Source of the DNA: JAAYZM01 sp964510785
GTDB lineage: Bacteria; Actinomycetota; Actinomycetes; Actinomycetales; Cellulomonadaceae
NCBI GenBank assembly: GCA_964510785.1
Contig: CAZECM010000016.1
Span: 1 to 52,736 of the forward strand
DNA: 52,736 bases
Direction of reading: 5' to 3'
The position numbers were made by a program, and so were the translations under genes. Below the pieces are notes generated by a model. It had not been told where the DNA came from, ran no database searches, and saw only the letters and a list, made by a program, of their open reading frames with translations. Every line of letters begins with the position of its first letter. Within the stretch, counting starts at the first letter, position 1. This document shows, one piece after another, positions 13,646 through 22,027 of the stretch.

Positions 13646-15241
13646 ATGCAGTCCAGCCCTGTCCCGATGCCGAGACTCTGGCAACGACCCGCCGCGCTGA
13701 TCGTGCTGTGCGTCGGTGCTCTCGTCCTCGCGTTCGGCCACCAGCCCGGTGCGATCGCCAAGTCCCCCAAGCCGCACACCACGCGCGTCTCGGTGACGAC
13801 CGGCGGCTTCCACCCGGGTCACGGCTCGAACCACCGGCAGCGCGCCGGGGAGCGCCGCACGGTCAGCGCGAACGGGCGATTCGTGGTCTTCGAGGGGTAC
13901 TCCCCCCTCGTCAAGGGCCAGAAGCAGCTCGAGAACCAGATCGTCCTGCGCGACCGTAAGCTCGGCACCACGACGCTCGTCTCGAAGAGCTCGAAGGGCA
14001 AGAAGGCGAACGCCTCGAGCCAGAACCCGCAGATCTCCGCCAACGGCCGCTGGGTGACCTTCGACTCCACGGCGACGAACCTCGTCCCCCGCGACACCAA
14101 CGGGGTGCGTGACGTGTTCCTGCACGACACGAAGACGGGCAAGACGACGCGCGTGAGCGTCAGCAGCGCCGGCAAGCAGGTCAAGGGCACCTACGGCAGC
14201 TCGGCCCCCTCGCTGAGCGCCAACGGCAGGTACATCGCCTACGGTTCCGACGCGGCCGGCCTCGCACCGGGCGACAGCACGGGCAGGCAGGTCTACGTCT
14301 ACGACCGGGTCAAGAAGAGTACCGAGCTCGCGAGCATCGGCGTCGACGGCGTCCCGATGCACGCGATGGACTTCACGTCCGTGAGCGCGGACGGCAACGT
14401 CGTGGCGTTCGTCTCCCTGCACCGCAACTCGAACCCGCTGATGTACGTGCGCGACCGCAAGGCACGGACGACGACGACGTACATGCCGGACGACCGGCAC
14501 CGGGTCTACAGCCCGTCGGTGAGCTCCGACGGCCGGTACATCGCCTTCCGGACCAACGCCCCGCTCGACCCGAAGGACACCAACGGGGCCGAGGACGTCT
14601 ACGTGCTCGACCGCACCACGGGCAGGCACACCCTGGCGAGCAAGTCCTCTGCCGGGCACGTCGGCAACGGCCGGAGCGTCGACCCGACGATCAGCGCGAA
14701 CGGTCGCCACGTGGTCTTCCAGTCCTACGCGAACAACCTCGTCGCGAAGGACACCAACAAGTCCTCCGACGTCTTCCGCCACGACCTGCGCACCGGAAAG
14801 ACGATCCGCGTCAGCGTGCGCAGCAACGGCAAGCAGATCACGGTCGACTCCTACACCGGCTCGATCAACGCCAACGGTCAGCACGTCGTCTTCGAGTCGC
14901 ACGGCAGCAACATCGCCAAGCAGACGACGGGGTCCTGGGGCCAGGTCTACGCCCGCGCGCTGGACGGCAAGCTCCCGGCCCTCATTGCCAAGACCAAGAA
15001 GTTCTCCTCCAAGGTCAAGCCGGGCAAGGCTCTCACGATCAAGACCGTGGGCATCGCCAAGGGACAGAAGCTCACCGTGAAGTGGAAGCCGAGCAAGGCG
15101 ACCAAGGGCAAGACGGTCACGCGTACCGTCAAGGTCACCAAGAACCGGATCAAGGTGAAGAGCCCTCGCAAGGGCACCTACACGGTCACCGTGACCTACG
15201 ACCGGTTCCAGCTCGCGAAGAGAACCGTGCGCGTGGGGTAG
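13646..15241 (+). CDS. Secreted WD40/TolB-like beta-propeller protein
   Basis: Protein of 531 residues. A signal peptide (hydrophobic segment at about 15-34, AALIVLCVGALVLAFG) is followed by at least six repeats of the form SANGRxVxFxSxAxNL...DTNxxxDVFxxDxxTGxTTRVS, typical of PD40/TolB-like propellers. The C-terminal 80 residues are Lys/Thr-rich and resemble an Ig-like wall or surface domain. It probably acts outside the cell as a binding scaffold; no enzyme motif is seen. GAGGAG favours ATG 13646 (7 nt) over 13640 (1 nt). It converges with the next gene with no intervening base. Confidence 0.75.
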   Translation: MQSSPVPMPRLWQRPAALIVLCVGALVLAFGHQPGAIAKSPKPHTTRVSVTTGGFHPGHGSNHRQRAGERRTVSANGRFVVFEGYSPLVKGQKQLENQIVLRDRKLGTTTLVSKSSKGKKANASSQNPQISANGRWVTFDSTATNLVPRDTNGVRDVFLHDTKTGKTTRVSVSSAGKQVKGTYGSSAPSLSANGRYIAYGSDAAGLAPGDSTGRQVYVYDRVKKSTELASIGVDGVPMHAMDFTSVSADGNVVAFVSLHRNSNPLMYVRDRKARTTTTYMPDDRHRVYSPSVSSDGRYIAFRTNAPLDPKDTNGAEDVYVLDRTTGRHTLASKSSAGHVGNGRSVDPTISANGRHVVFQSYANNLVAKDTNKSSDVFRHDLRTGKTIRVSVRSNGKQITVDSYTGSINANGQHVVFESHGSNIAKQTTGSWGQVYARALDGKLPALIAKTKKFSSKVKPGKALTIKTVGIAKGQKLTVKWKPSKATKGKTVTRTVKVTKNRIKVKSPRKGTYTVTVTYDRFQLAKRTVRVG

Positions 15242-16177
15242 TCAGCCGTCGAGCCAGACGCGCCGCGGCGGCAGGAGTGCCTCGAGCTCCGCCCAGATCT
15301 CCTCGGGCAGGACGGCACTTGCCGACTCCACCGTCGCGGCGACGCGGTCCGGGTGGCTCATCCCCACGATCGTGGTCGCGAAGCGCGGGTCCCGCGTCGA
15401 GAACTGCAGCGCCGCGGTGCGCAGGTCCGTGCCGTGCGCTTCGCACACCGCGCTCATGGCACGGGCGGCCTCGACGAGCTCCGGTGGCGCCTGCCGGTAG
15501 CCGTAGCTCGAGCTACCGGGCTTGGCGAGGATGCCCGCCCCGTAGACGGCGGCGTTGAACACGGCCATGCCCTGACCGAGGGCCTGGTCGATGATGCCGC
15601 CGGCGCTGCGGTCGAGCAAGGACCACCGCGAGTGGGTGAGCAGGACGTCGAAGACGCCGAGGTCGAGGTACTGCGCCATGACCCGCGAGTCCCCGCCGGC
15701 CAGGCCGATCGAACCGATCTCGCCCGCCTCCCGCAGCGCGACGAGCGTGTCGACGGCGCCCCCGGGAGCGGTGATCTCCTCGAAGGGGTGGAACTCGGGG
15801 TCGTGCAGGTGCACGAGCGGGAGCTCGTCGAGACCGAGCCGCTCCCGGCTCTCGGCGATCGAGGCGTGCACCCTGGCACCCGAGTAGTCGGAGCCGCGTG
15901 GGTCGACCTTGGTCAGGACGAGGAAGTCCTCCGGTAGCCCGCCCGCCGCGGCTAGGGCACGACCGATGCGGCGCTCGCTCTCACCGTCGCCGTAGCCGTT
16001 GGACGTGTCGAGCGCCCTGATCGGGCTCGCCAGCGCCGCCTGGGCCGTGGCGACGCCCTCGGTGGCAGGCTCGACGTGACCGAACGGGCTGCCGCCCACG
16101 GTCACGGCGGTGATCGTGAGTCCCGTGGTGCCGACGGGCCGGTGCCAGTCGGCGGGCAGGGTGTTCGTCGTCGTCAT
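15242..16177 (-). CDS. Aldo/keto reductase family oxidoreductase
   Basis: Protein of 311 residues with the catalytic tetrad in order: Asp57 and Tyr62 (ALDTSNGYGDG), Lys90 (LVLTKVDPRG) and His123 or His125 (LVHLHDPE). The late GLAGGDSRVMAQYLDLGVFD and TTIVGMSHPDRV segments resemble the sugar-dehydrogenase branch (D-threo-aldose/L-fucose dehydrogenase-like). It would reduce or oxidise a carbonyl or sugar with NADP(H). GGAGG is 6 nt before ATG 16177 and only 3 nt before ATG 16180, so I chose the former. The substrate is not predictable. Confidence 0.85.
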   Translation of the reverse strand: MTTTNTLPADWHRPVGTTGLTITAVTVGGSPFGHVEPATEGVATAQAALASPIRALDTSNGYGDGESERRIGRALAAAGGLPEDFLVLTKVDPRGSDYSGARVHASIAESRERLGLDELPLVHLHDPEFHPFEEITAPGGAVDTLVALREAGEIGSIGLAGGDSRVMAQYLDLGVFDVLLTHSRWSLLDRSAGGIIDQALGQGMAVFNAAVYGAGILAKPGSSSYGYRQAPPELVEAARAMSAVCEAHGTDLRTAALQFSTRDPRFATTIVGMSHPDRVAATVESASAVLPEEIWAELEALLPPRRVWLDG

Positions 16178-16251
16178 CATCGTCCTCCATGGCATGTTCG
16201 AACGCGAGTGTCCTGGGACCAAGTACCAGGCTATGGCCCGCAAGCTCTTCG

Positions 16252-16257
16252 TAGCGT
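16252..16257 (+). promoter_or_regulatory. Probable -10 box (TAGCGT) of the flavodoxin gene
   Basis: TAGCGT lies 30 nt upstream of the ATG at 16288, with a ribosome site (GGAGGAAGG) between them. Confidence 0.45.
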
Positions 16258-16287
16258 AGGGGTGTCTTCGTCGGAGGAAGGACCACC

Positions 16288-16866
16288 ATGCCCCACGCCC
16301 TCGTCGTCTACGAGTCCATGTTCGGCAACGGCCATCGCGTCGCGGTGCAGGTCGCCGAAGGGCTTCGCCAGGGCGGCTGCGAGGTCGAGCTCGCCCGCGT
16401 GCTCGACGCTCCCGCGCGCCCCGAGGTCGACCTCCTCGTGGTCGGCGGACCCACCCACGCGCTCGGGATGAGCCGCCGCGCGACACGGGCCTCCCGACCC
16501 TCGCACGTCTCGACGGCGTCGGACCGGGAGCGGGTGGCCGCGGAGCCGGATGCGGACACGGGGCCGGGGGTCCGGGACTACCTGCGCACGCTCGACATCG
16601 CTCCGGGTCAGGCGGTCGGCGTCTATGACACGCGCGCCACGAAGCCCGTACCGACCGGGGCGGCCCGGGCGATCGCACGACGCATCGTGGCGCTCGGGGC
16701 GGAGCTCCTTACGCCCGCGCAGGCGTTCCAGGTGCTCGCCACGACGGGACCGCTCGCGGACGGCGAGGAGGACCGGGCGCTCACGTGGGGCTCGGAGCTC
16801 GCCGTGGAGCTCGCACGAAGGACTCAGCCGGCCTCGAGCGACTCCCCGGCGGCGAGCCGCACATAG
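16288..16866 (+). CDS. Flavodoxin-like protein
   Basis: Protein of 192 residues. The FMN phosphate loop YESMFGNGHRVA lies at residues 8-19 and a second loop, GGPTHALGMSR, near 53-63, consistent with a flavodoxin fold. It probably transfers electrons or serves as an FMN sensor. GGAGGAAGG precedes ATG 16288. The last 43 nt overlap the end of the convergent MBL gene on the opposite strand, so each coding end is antisense to the other. No partner reductase is adjacent. Confidence 0.8.
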   Translation: MPHALVVYESMFGNGHRVAVQVAEGLRQGGCEVELARVLDAPARPEVDLLVVGGPTHALGMSRRATRASRPSHVSTASDRERVAAEPDADTGPGVRDYLRTLDIAPGQAVGVYDTRATKPVPTGAARAIARRIVALGAELLTPAQAFQVLATTGPLADGEEDRALTWGSELAVELARRTQPASSDSPAASRT

Positions 16867-17465
16867 CTCGTCCCGGTACCCGGGCCCTCGGGACCGAGCA
16901 GCCGGTCCATCAACCCGAGCCCGCGTTCGCTGAGCAGCGCGTCGTGGATCGCGAGCGTCCGCCGTGGTGCGACGGCGCGGATCCAGTCGATGAGCTCAGC
17001 GACCTTGAGCCACGGTCCGTGCAGCGGGACGCACAGCAGCTCGACGGGCACGCCCGGCATCGTCAGCGCGTCCCCGGGGTGGAAGACGGCGCCGTCGACG
17101 AGGAAGCCGACGTTGCGGATACGGGGGACGTCGGGGTGGATCTCGGCGTGCCACTCCCCCACGGCCCGCACGGTGAATCCCGCAGCCTCGAGCTCCTCGG
17201 GATCCTCGACCGCGTGCATCCGCCCGTACGGCGCCTCGAAGGCGTCCTCGAACGCGGGGTTGGTCCACACCTGCAGGTCGGGGTTCGCCGCGAGGGCCGC
17301 ACGGAGCCCGACCTGATCGACGTGGTCCGGGTGCGCGTGGGTGACGAGCACGGCGTCGGCCCCTGCCAGCACCCCGGGTTCCGTCCACACCCCCGGGTCG
17401 ATGACGAGCGTGCGTCCGTCCTTGACGAGGCTCAGGCAGGCGTGGCCGTGCTTGACGACGTCCAT
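16824..17465 (-). CDS. MBL-fold metal-dependent hydrolase (UlaG-like)
   Basis: Protein of 213 residues starting MDVVKHGHACLSL, with the metal motif VLVTHAHPDHVDQ near residues 40-52 and later ligands in FHPGDAL, HGPW and AIHDALL. It resembles the UlaG/YtkL-type lactonase-like hydrolases. The stop codon of the pterin dehydratase gene overlaps its start by one base (TGATG), so the two are co-transcribed. Its 3' end overlaps the flavodoxin gene by 43 nt. The substrate is unknown. Confidence 0.85.
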   Translation of the reverse strand: MDVVKHGHACLSLVKDGRTLVIDPGVWTEPGVLAGADAVLVTHAHPDHVDQVGLRAALAANPDLQVWTNPAFEDAFEAPYGRMHAVEDPEELEAAGFTVRAVGEWHAEIHPDVPRIRNVGFLVDGAVFHPGDALTMPGVPVELLCVPLHGPWLKVAELIDWIRAVAPRRTLAIHDALLSERGLGLMDRLLGPEGPGTGTSYVRLAAGESLEAG

Positions 17466-17782
17466 CAGAGCGCCGCCGGGTCCGCCCGGAGGTCGAGCTC
17501 TCGCGCGGCCGCGGAGATCTGACGTGCGAGCGCGAGGTCGCGCCGCGAGAGTCCTTCGATGTCGTGCGACACGAGCCGCACGGTGACCGTGGCGTACCGA
17601 AGGTCGACGTCGGGATGGTGGTTGGCCGCCTCGGCGAGCTCGGCGATCGCCTCGATGAGCTCGACCCCGGCCGCGAACGAGTCGGTCCGGAACAGGGCGA
17701 CCGCACCAGGGCCGACGGCGCGCCAGTCGCCGGTGCCTTCGTCGTCACCGAACTCCTGTGCCGAGATGCCGTCGCCAGCCAT
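17465..17782 (-). CDS. 4a-hydroxytetrahydrobiopterin dehydratase family protein
   Basis: Protein of 105 residues, the standard size. The pterin-binding signature NHHPDVDLRYATVTVRLVSH is intact except for Ser in place of the usual Thr before the last His. The enzyme dehydrates 4a-hydroxypterin after aromatic amino acid hydroxylation. No hydroxylase is in the window, so in this organism it may act on another pterin such as a molybdopterin intermediate (inference). It is translationally coupled to the MBL hydrolase. Confidence 0.88.
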   Translation of the reverse strand: MAGDGISAQEFGDDEGTGDWRAVGPGAVALFRTDSFAAGVELIEAIAELAEAANHHPDVDLRYATVTVRLVSHDIEGLSRRDLALARQISAAARELDLRADPAAL

Positions 17783-17822
17783 GCCTCGACCGTACTCCGG
17801 CGCAGGTCACACCGCTCGCTGC

Positions 17823-17828
17823 TAGCGT
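17823..17828 (+). promoter_or_regulatory. Probable -10 box (TAGCGT) of mgtE
   Basis: TAGCGT lies 36 nt before the mgtE ATG. The resulting leader of about 30 nt is too short for a magnesium riboswitch. Confidence 0.45.
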
Positions 17829-17864
17829 GGCTGGGCCCTCGCTCCGTGCTGCCCGGAGGCCATC

Positions 17865-19208
17865 ATGCACCAGTCGGTCCCCGCCGAGCGGGTCCGCTCG
17901 CTCGTCACCACGGGCGAGCTCGCCGAGCTCGCCACGCTCATGCGCTCGCTGTCGCCGAAGGAAGCGGTGGCGACGGTGCGGGCCCTGCCGAGCCGGGATG
18001 CCGCGATCGCGTTCCGACTCCTCGGCAAGGACGAGTCCGTCACCGTGTTCGACTGGCTCGGTCCTGCGGCCCAGGCGGAGCTCGTGGCCAGGCTCGGACA
18101 CACCGAGATCGCGGACGTGTTCGCGGCCCTCGATCCCGAGGAGCAGGCGTGGCTCCTCGACGAGGTGCCCGCGAAGGTCGCCAAGCGGCTGCTGAGCTCC
18201 CTCCCCGCAGAGGAGCTCGACGCTGCGATGGTGCTGCTCGGCTACCCCCACGGCTCGATCGGTCGCCGGATGGCCCCACAGGTGCTGCGGACCACCTCGG
18301 CGGAGACCGTCGCCGAGCTGCTCGCAAGGGTGCGCGCGAGCAGCGGAGACACCGCGACGCTCACCCACCTGCCGGTGCTCGCCGCAGATCGCACCCTGGT
18401 GGGCATGGTCGACACCCTCGCGCTGCTGCGCCACGCGCCCGACACCCCGGTCGGTGCCGTCATGGACCCGAAGCCCGTCTTCGTCCACACCGAGGACGAC
18501 GCCGAGCAGGTCGCCCGGCACGTGCTCGACGACGGCGAGCTCCTGCTGCCCGTCGTCGACCGCGAACGTCGGCTCGTCGGGGTGCTGCCCATCGCCGACG
18601 CCGCGCGCATCGACCGCCTGGCCGTCGCGGAGGACCACGCGCGCGCCGGGGCGAGCGAGCCGCTACGGCTGCCCTACCTGCTCAACCCGGTCCGCACCGT
18701 GACCCGGGCGAGGATCGTGTGGCTGCTCGTGCTCGCGGTGTCCGCGGTTCTGACCGTGCAGGTGCTCGAGGTGTTCGAGGCCACGCTCGCCAGTCAGGTC
18801 ACCCTCGCGCTCTTCGTGCCGCTCCTCATCGGGATCGGGGGCAACACCGGCTCGCAGGCCGCCACGACGGTGACACGGGCCCTCGCGATCGGCGACGTCC
18901 GGCTGCGGGACCTCGGGCGAGTCGCGTTCAAGGAGGTCCGCACGGGACTGCTTCTCGGTGTCATCCTCGCCACGCTCGCCTTCGTCGCGGCCTCCGCCCT
19001 CTACGGCCGCGGCATCGGCACGGTCGTCGCCCTCACGCTGCTCCTGAACTGCCCGATCGCGGCGACCGTCGGTGGGGTGGTGCCGCTCGTGGCACGCGCG
19101 TGCCGGGTGGACCCCGCCGTCTTCTCGACGCCGTTCATCTCCACGTTCTGCGACGCGACGGGACTGCTCGTCTACTTCACGGTGGCGATCAACGTGCTCG
19201 GACCGTAG
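17865..19208 (+). CDS. mgtE: Magnesium transporter MgtE
   Basis: Protein of 447 residues. The N-terminal MgtE_N superhelix (about 1-130) is followed by a CBS pair (about 130-255) and a five-helix membrane domain with the selectivity motif GIGGNTGSQAATTVTRALA and NCPIAATVGGVVPL. MgtE dimers are Mg-gated channels: the cytoplasmic domain closes the pore when Mg is plentiful. GGAGG precedes the ATG by 5 nt. It converges with the Ddn-like gene, 1 bp between stop codons. Confidence 0.93.
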   Translation: MHQSVPAERVRSLVTTGELAELATLMRSLSPKEAVATVRALPSRDAAIAFRLLGKDESVTVFDWLGPAAQAELVARLGHTEIADVFAALDPEEQAWLLDEVPAKVAKRLLSSLPAEELDAAMVLLGYPHGSIGRRMAPQVLRTTSAETVAELLARVRASSGDTATLTHLPVLAADRTLVGMVDTLALLRHAPDTPVGAVMDPKPVFVHTEDDAEQVARHVLDDGELLLPVVDRERRLVGVLPIADAARIDRLAVAEDHARAGASEPLRLPYLLNPVRTVTRARIVWLLVLAVSAVLTVQVLEVFEATLASQVTLALFVPLLIGIGGNTGSQAATTVTRALAIGDVRLRDLGRVAFKEVRTGLLLGVILATLAFVAASALYGRGIGTVVALTLLLNCPIAATVGGVVPLVARACRVDPAVFSTPFISTFCDATGLLVYFTVAINVLGP

Positions 19209-19209
19209 C

Positions 19210-19647
19210 TCAGGAGGCCCTCGACAGGATGAACACCGGGATGACACGCTCGGTCTTCTCCTGGTAGTCCGCGTAGGGCGGGAAGGCATCGACGGCGCGC
19301 GACCACCACTCCTCCCGCTCGGCACCCTGCGCCTCGTGGGCGACGTAGTCGTGCCGCTGCGTGCCGTCCTGCAGCTCGACCTCGGGATGGGACAGGAGGT
19401 TGAAGTACCACTGCGGGTGGGTCGGCGCACCGCCGCGCGAGGCGACGACGGCGTACTCGCCCTCGTGCTCGACGCGCATGAGCGCCGTCTTGCGCAGCGC
19501 CCCGGTCCGCGCGCCCCTCGTCGTCAGGACGATGACCCGCCTGCCATCGAGGGTGAGCCCCGCCGTCCCGCCGGAGCTCTCGATGAGCTCGGCCTGCTTG
19601 CGGGCCCAGTCCGAGGTGCTGGGCAGGTATTCGCCGTCGAGGGGCAT
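19210..19647 (-). CDS. Deazaflavin (F420)-dependent nitroreductase family protein (Ddn-like)
   Basis: Protein of 145 residues with the split-barrel F420-binding pattern: GRRVIVLTTRGARTGALRKT near residues 35-54, then VASRGGAPTHPQWYFNLLSHPEVELQ. This matches the Ddn/Rv3547 family, which uses reduced F420 on quinones or nitroaromatics. AAGGAG lies 5 nt before ATG 19647. It is divergent from the TDT transporter across a spacer holding a 24-bp palindrome. Confidence 0.85.
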   Translation of the reverse strand: MPLDGEYLPSTSDWARKQAELIESSGGTAGLTLDGRRVIVLTTRGARTGALRKTALMRVEHEGEYAVVASRGGAPTHPQWYFNLLSHPEVELQDGTQRHDYVAHEAQGAEREEWWSRAVDAFPPYADYQEKTERVIPVFILSRAS

Positions 19648-19714
19648 GGCTCTCCTTGGGGATGTGGGTGACGAGATCCTCAACCGCTGCGGGGGGCTCG
19701 CCTGTTCCCTTCCG

Positions 19715-19738
19715 CCGTGAGAATGTGCATTTTCACGG
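19715..19738. promoter_or_regulatory. 24-bp near-perfect palindrome in the Ddn/TDT spacer
   Basis: Arms of 11 bp (CCGTGAGAATG and CATTTTCACGG) match at 10 of 11 positions around a 2-nt centre. It lies 34 nt upstream of the transporter -10 box and about 70 nt from the Ddn-like start, as expected of a shared or divergent operator. Confidence 0.6.
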
Positions 19739-19771
19739 TCACCCGGCCTAGGGAACCCCCCGGCTCTTCCC

Positions 19772-19777
19772 TAGCAT
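19772..19777 (+). promoter_or_regulatory. Leaderless -10 box (TAGCAT) of the TDT transporter gene
   Basis: TAGCAT ends 6 nt before ATG 19784, and no ribosome site is present. Confidence 0.5.
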
Positions 19778-19783
19778 CGCCCC

Positions 19784-20839
19784 ATGAGCGGCCAGCACGA
19801 GCCAGCGGTCACCAGGCGCCCCGCCGAGATCGCCGGACTGACGCCGGGCTACTTCGCGGGCGTGATGGCCACGGGCATCGTCTCGATCGGCGCGCAGCTC
19901 AAGGGCCTCGTGCTGCTCGCCTCGATCCTGTTCTGGCTCGCCCTCGCGTTCTACGTGATTCTCCTCACGCTCAACGTCTGGCGTTTCCTCGCGTTCCGCG
20001 AGCACCTGGCCGACGACTTCCATGACCCGGGGCGGGCGTTCGGCTTCTTCACGTTCATCGCAGCCACGAATGTGCTCGGTGCGGCTCTCGTCGGGACGGG
20101 CAGAGTTGCGATCGCGTCGGTGCTGCTCGGTGTCTCGGTACTCGTATGGCTCGCGCTGGGCTACGTCATACCGTGGACGTCCGTGCTCGGCAACCAGCGG
20201 CGTCCGATGCTCGACACGGCGAACGGGACGTGGTTCATCTGGGTCGTGGCGAGCCAGTCGATCGCCGTCGTCGCCGCGGGACTCGAACCGGTCTATCCCC
20301 ATCTGCGCAACGAGCTCGCGATCCTCGCGGTGTTCGCCTGGTCGGTGGGCGTCGTGCTCTACGCGGCGTGCGCCGTCTTCGTGGCGCTGCGCGTCATGCT
20401 CTACCCGCTCGAGCCGCGCCACCTCGACCCGCCGTACTGGGTATCGATGGGCGCCATAGCCATCACGATCGTCGCGGGAGCGCGCATCGTCGAGATGGAG
20501 GACGCGCCCATGATCGACGTGACGCGCGACCTCATCGCGGGCATGTCCGTCATGTTCTGGGCCTTCGCGACGTGGCTCATCCCCGTGCTCGTGGCCGCCG
20601 GGGCGTGGCGGCACTTCGTGCACCGCATCGCGTTGCGGTATGTCCCCACGATGTGGAGCCTCGTGTTCCCTCTGGGCATGTACTCCGTGGCGGGCATCTA
20701 CCTCGGGCGCGCTGACAAGCTGCCCGTCGTGGAGGCCGTGGGGACGCACTGGTTCTGGGTCGCGCTGCTCGCCTGGGCGCTCACGGCCGCCGGGCTCGTG
20801 CGGAACCTCGCGAGCATCGCGCGGTCACGGACTCCGTAG
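19784..20839 (+). CDS. TDT/SLAC1-family transporter (tellurite resistance/C4-dicarboxylate)
   Basis: Protein of 351 residues with about ten hydrophobic segments. The start PGYFAGVMATGIVSIGAQL is the first helix of the TehA/SLAC1/MAE1 family (the consensus has P-x-W/Y-F-x-V-M-G/A-T-G). Family members are anion or dicarboxylate channels and exporters; some give tellurite resistance. The substrate cannot be told from sequence. The ATG is 6 nt after a -10 box, so the mRNA is probably leaderless. A large palindrome upstream (19715-19738) suggests regulation. Confidence 0.85.
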   Translation: MSGQHEPAVTRRPAEIAGLTPGYFAGVMATGIVSIGAQLKGLVLLASILFWLALAFYVILLTLNVWRFLAFREHLADDFHDPGRAFGFFTFIAATNVLGAALVGTGRVAIASVLLGVSVLVWLALGYVIPWTSVLGNQRRPMLDTANGTWFIWVVASQSIAVVAAGLEPVYPHLRNELAILAVFAWSVGVVLYAACAVFVALRVMLYPLEPRHLDPPYWVSMGAIAITIVAGARIVEMEDAPMIDVTRDLIAGMSVMFWAFATWLIPVLVAAGAWRHFVHRIALRYVPTMWSLVFPLGMYSVAGIYLGRADKLPVVEAVGTHWFWVALLAWALTAAGLVRNLASIARSRTP

Positions 20840-20875
20840 TCGGTCGGGCACTCACCGGGGCCACACCCTGCGAAC

Positions 20876-20896
20876 CTGGTGAGCAACTCTTACCAG
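20876..20896. terminator. Weak hairpin between convergent genes
   Basis: CTGGT/ACCAG arms of 5 bp close a loop with partial internal pairing in the 60-bp convergent spacer. No T run follows, so termination is doubtful. Confidence 0.25.
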
Positions 20897-20899
20897 ACC

Positions 20900-21703
20900 T
20901 CAGCGGGTGGCGAGTGCCTTCTCCGTGCGCGGCTGGTCCGGTCGAACCACCCACCACAGGAAGGAAAGGCCGGCAGCGGCGACGCTCACCCCGAGGCCAG
21001 CGCCGATCGCCGCACTCGCGAGCAGGTTCTCCACTCCTGCACCTGCCTCGTGACGCATGACGGCAACGGCGGCCATGCCGGCGACGGCCGAGGCGAGGAC
21101 GGCCGCCACCACCCGGAAGAACCGAGTGCGACGATCGGGGTCGGAGGAGGTGAGCCACGCGCCACGGCGCCGCCAGGCGAAGACCACGAGCACGGCCAGG
21201 CCGACGCCGGTGCTGAGGTGCTGGAGAAGGCGATCCCCCGTCAAGGACCCGACGACGTCGCCGCGCAGCACGGCAAGGTGCTGCACGACCCACCCGTCGC
21301 TGTCGGTGAACGAGTCCCAGACCACGTGGGTCAGGAGGCCGAGTGCGAGCGAGAGCACGAGCCACACGAGCCACACGAGCCACAGCGGCCTGGGCGCCCG
21401 CCGGGTGTCCTCGACGCCGGTCTCCGCTGGCAGCGCCCACCGAACAGGCCTCTCGCAGAACGCCAGGACGAGGTAGAGGGCGAGAGCCACTGGTGCGGCG
21501 ACGCTCACCACCCCGGGCCAGCCGTGCGTCGTCGTGGCGTTGAGGAGCGGTTCCCACCAGGACTGCGCGCTGACGGGGATGCGCAGCCCCCTAAGGAAGT
21601 ACGGCACGTCAGGCGCGAGGGCCCCCGCCACGAGCGCCAAGGGCACGAACGGCCCGCGCATCAACGGCAGGACCGCCGCGGGATGGGCAAAGGTCAGCGG
21701 CAA
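20900..21703 (-). CDS. DUF4184 family membrane protein
   Basis: Protein of 267 residues beginning MPLTFAHPAAVLPL, the DUF4184 signature, with LVAGALAPDVPYFL and THVVWDSFTD. These His/Asp positions are also conserved in YfhO/YdjM-like metal-dependent membrane hydrolases. About six membrane segments are visible. The start is TTG at 21703, judged by family alignment; no good ribosome site is seen. It lies 30 nt after the small membrane protein gene and probably closes the SPFH operon, though the link may be loose. Confidence 0.8.
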   Translation of the reverse strand: MPLTFAHPAAVLPLMRGPFVPLALVAGALAPDVPYFLRGLRIPVSAQSWWEPLLNATTTHGWPGVVSVAAPVALALYLVLAFCERPVRWALPAETGVEDTRRAPRPLWLVWLVWLVLSLALGLLTHVVWDSFTDSDGWVVQHLAVLRGDVVGSLTGDRLLQHLSTGVGLAVLVVFAWRRRGAWLTSSDPDRRTRFFRVVAAVLASAVAGMAAVAVMRHEAGAGVENLLASAAIGAGLGVSVAAAGLSFLWWVVRPDQPRTEKALATR

Positions 21704-21733
21704 GCAGACCAGCCCCGAGCCGACACCATGCCG

Positions 21734-22027
21734 TCAGCGCACCGTTCCGCGCACGGCCGTGTGGTTGGCCCCCTGCATCGAGGAGTTCGACAACCCCTTG
21801 CGCGACTGGACGAAGGCATCGTCCTCGCGCATCTCGAGCGCCGTCGCCTCGGTCTCCGACTCGTGGTGGTGCCGCTTGTCGGAGTTGCGGTAGCGCATGT
21901 AGATGATGCCGTAGAAGACGGGGCCGGCCAGCAGGAACAGCAGGCCGAGCCCGCGGCCGTCCTCGTCCCCGCCGTCTGCGGCGAGCACCTGGGCGACCGG
22001 GAGGACCAGATCGGTGATCTCGAGCAT
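21734..22027 (-). CDS. Small single-span membrane protein of the SPFH operon
   Basis: Protein of 97 residues. A hydrophobic segment at about 27-43 (GLLFLLAGPVFYGIIYM) is followed by a basic, His-rich stretch (RYRNSDKRHHHESETEA) and a polar tail with charged and Asn/Ser residues. It overlaps the stop codon of the zinc-ribbon gene by one base (TGATG), implying coupled translation. I do not recognise a family. It occupies the place where Bacillus pspA-type operons carry the TPM-domain protein YdjH, but it is far shorter. Confidence 0.7.
   Translation of the reverse strand: MLEITDLVLPVAQVLAADGGDEDGRGLGLLFLLAGPVFYGIIYMRYRNSDKRHHHESETEATALEMREDDAFVQSRKGLSNSSMQGANHTAVRGTVR

Noticed and set aside
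17783..17864. Magnesium riboswitch before mgtE
   Set aside because: The predicted leader is only about 30 nt, too short for an M-box, and no suitable structure is seen.
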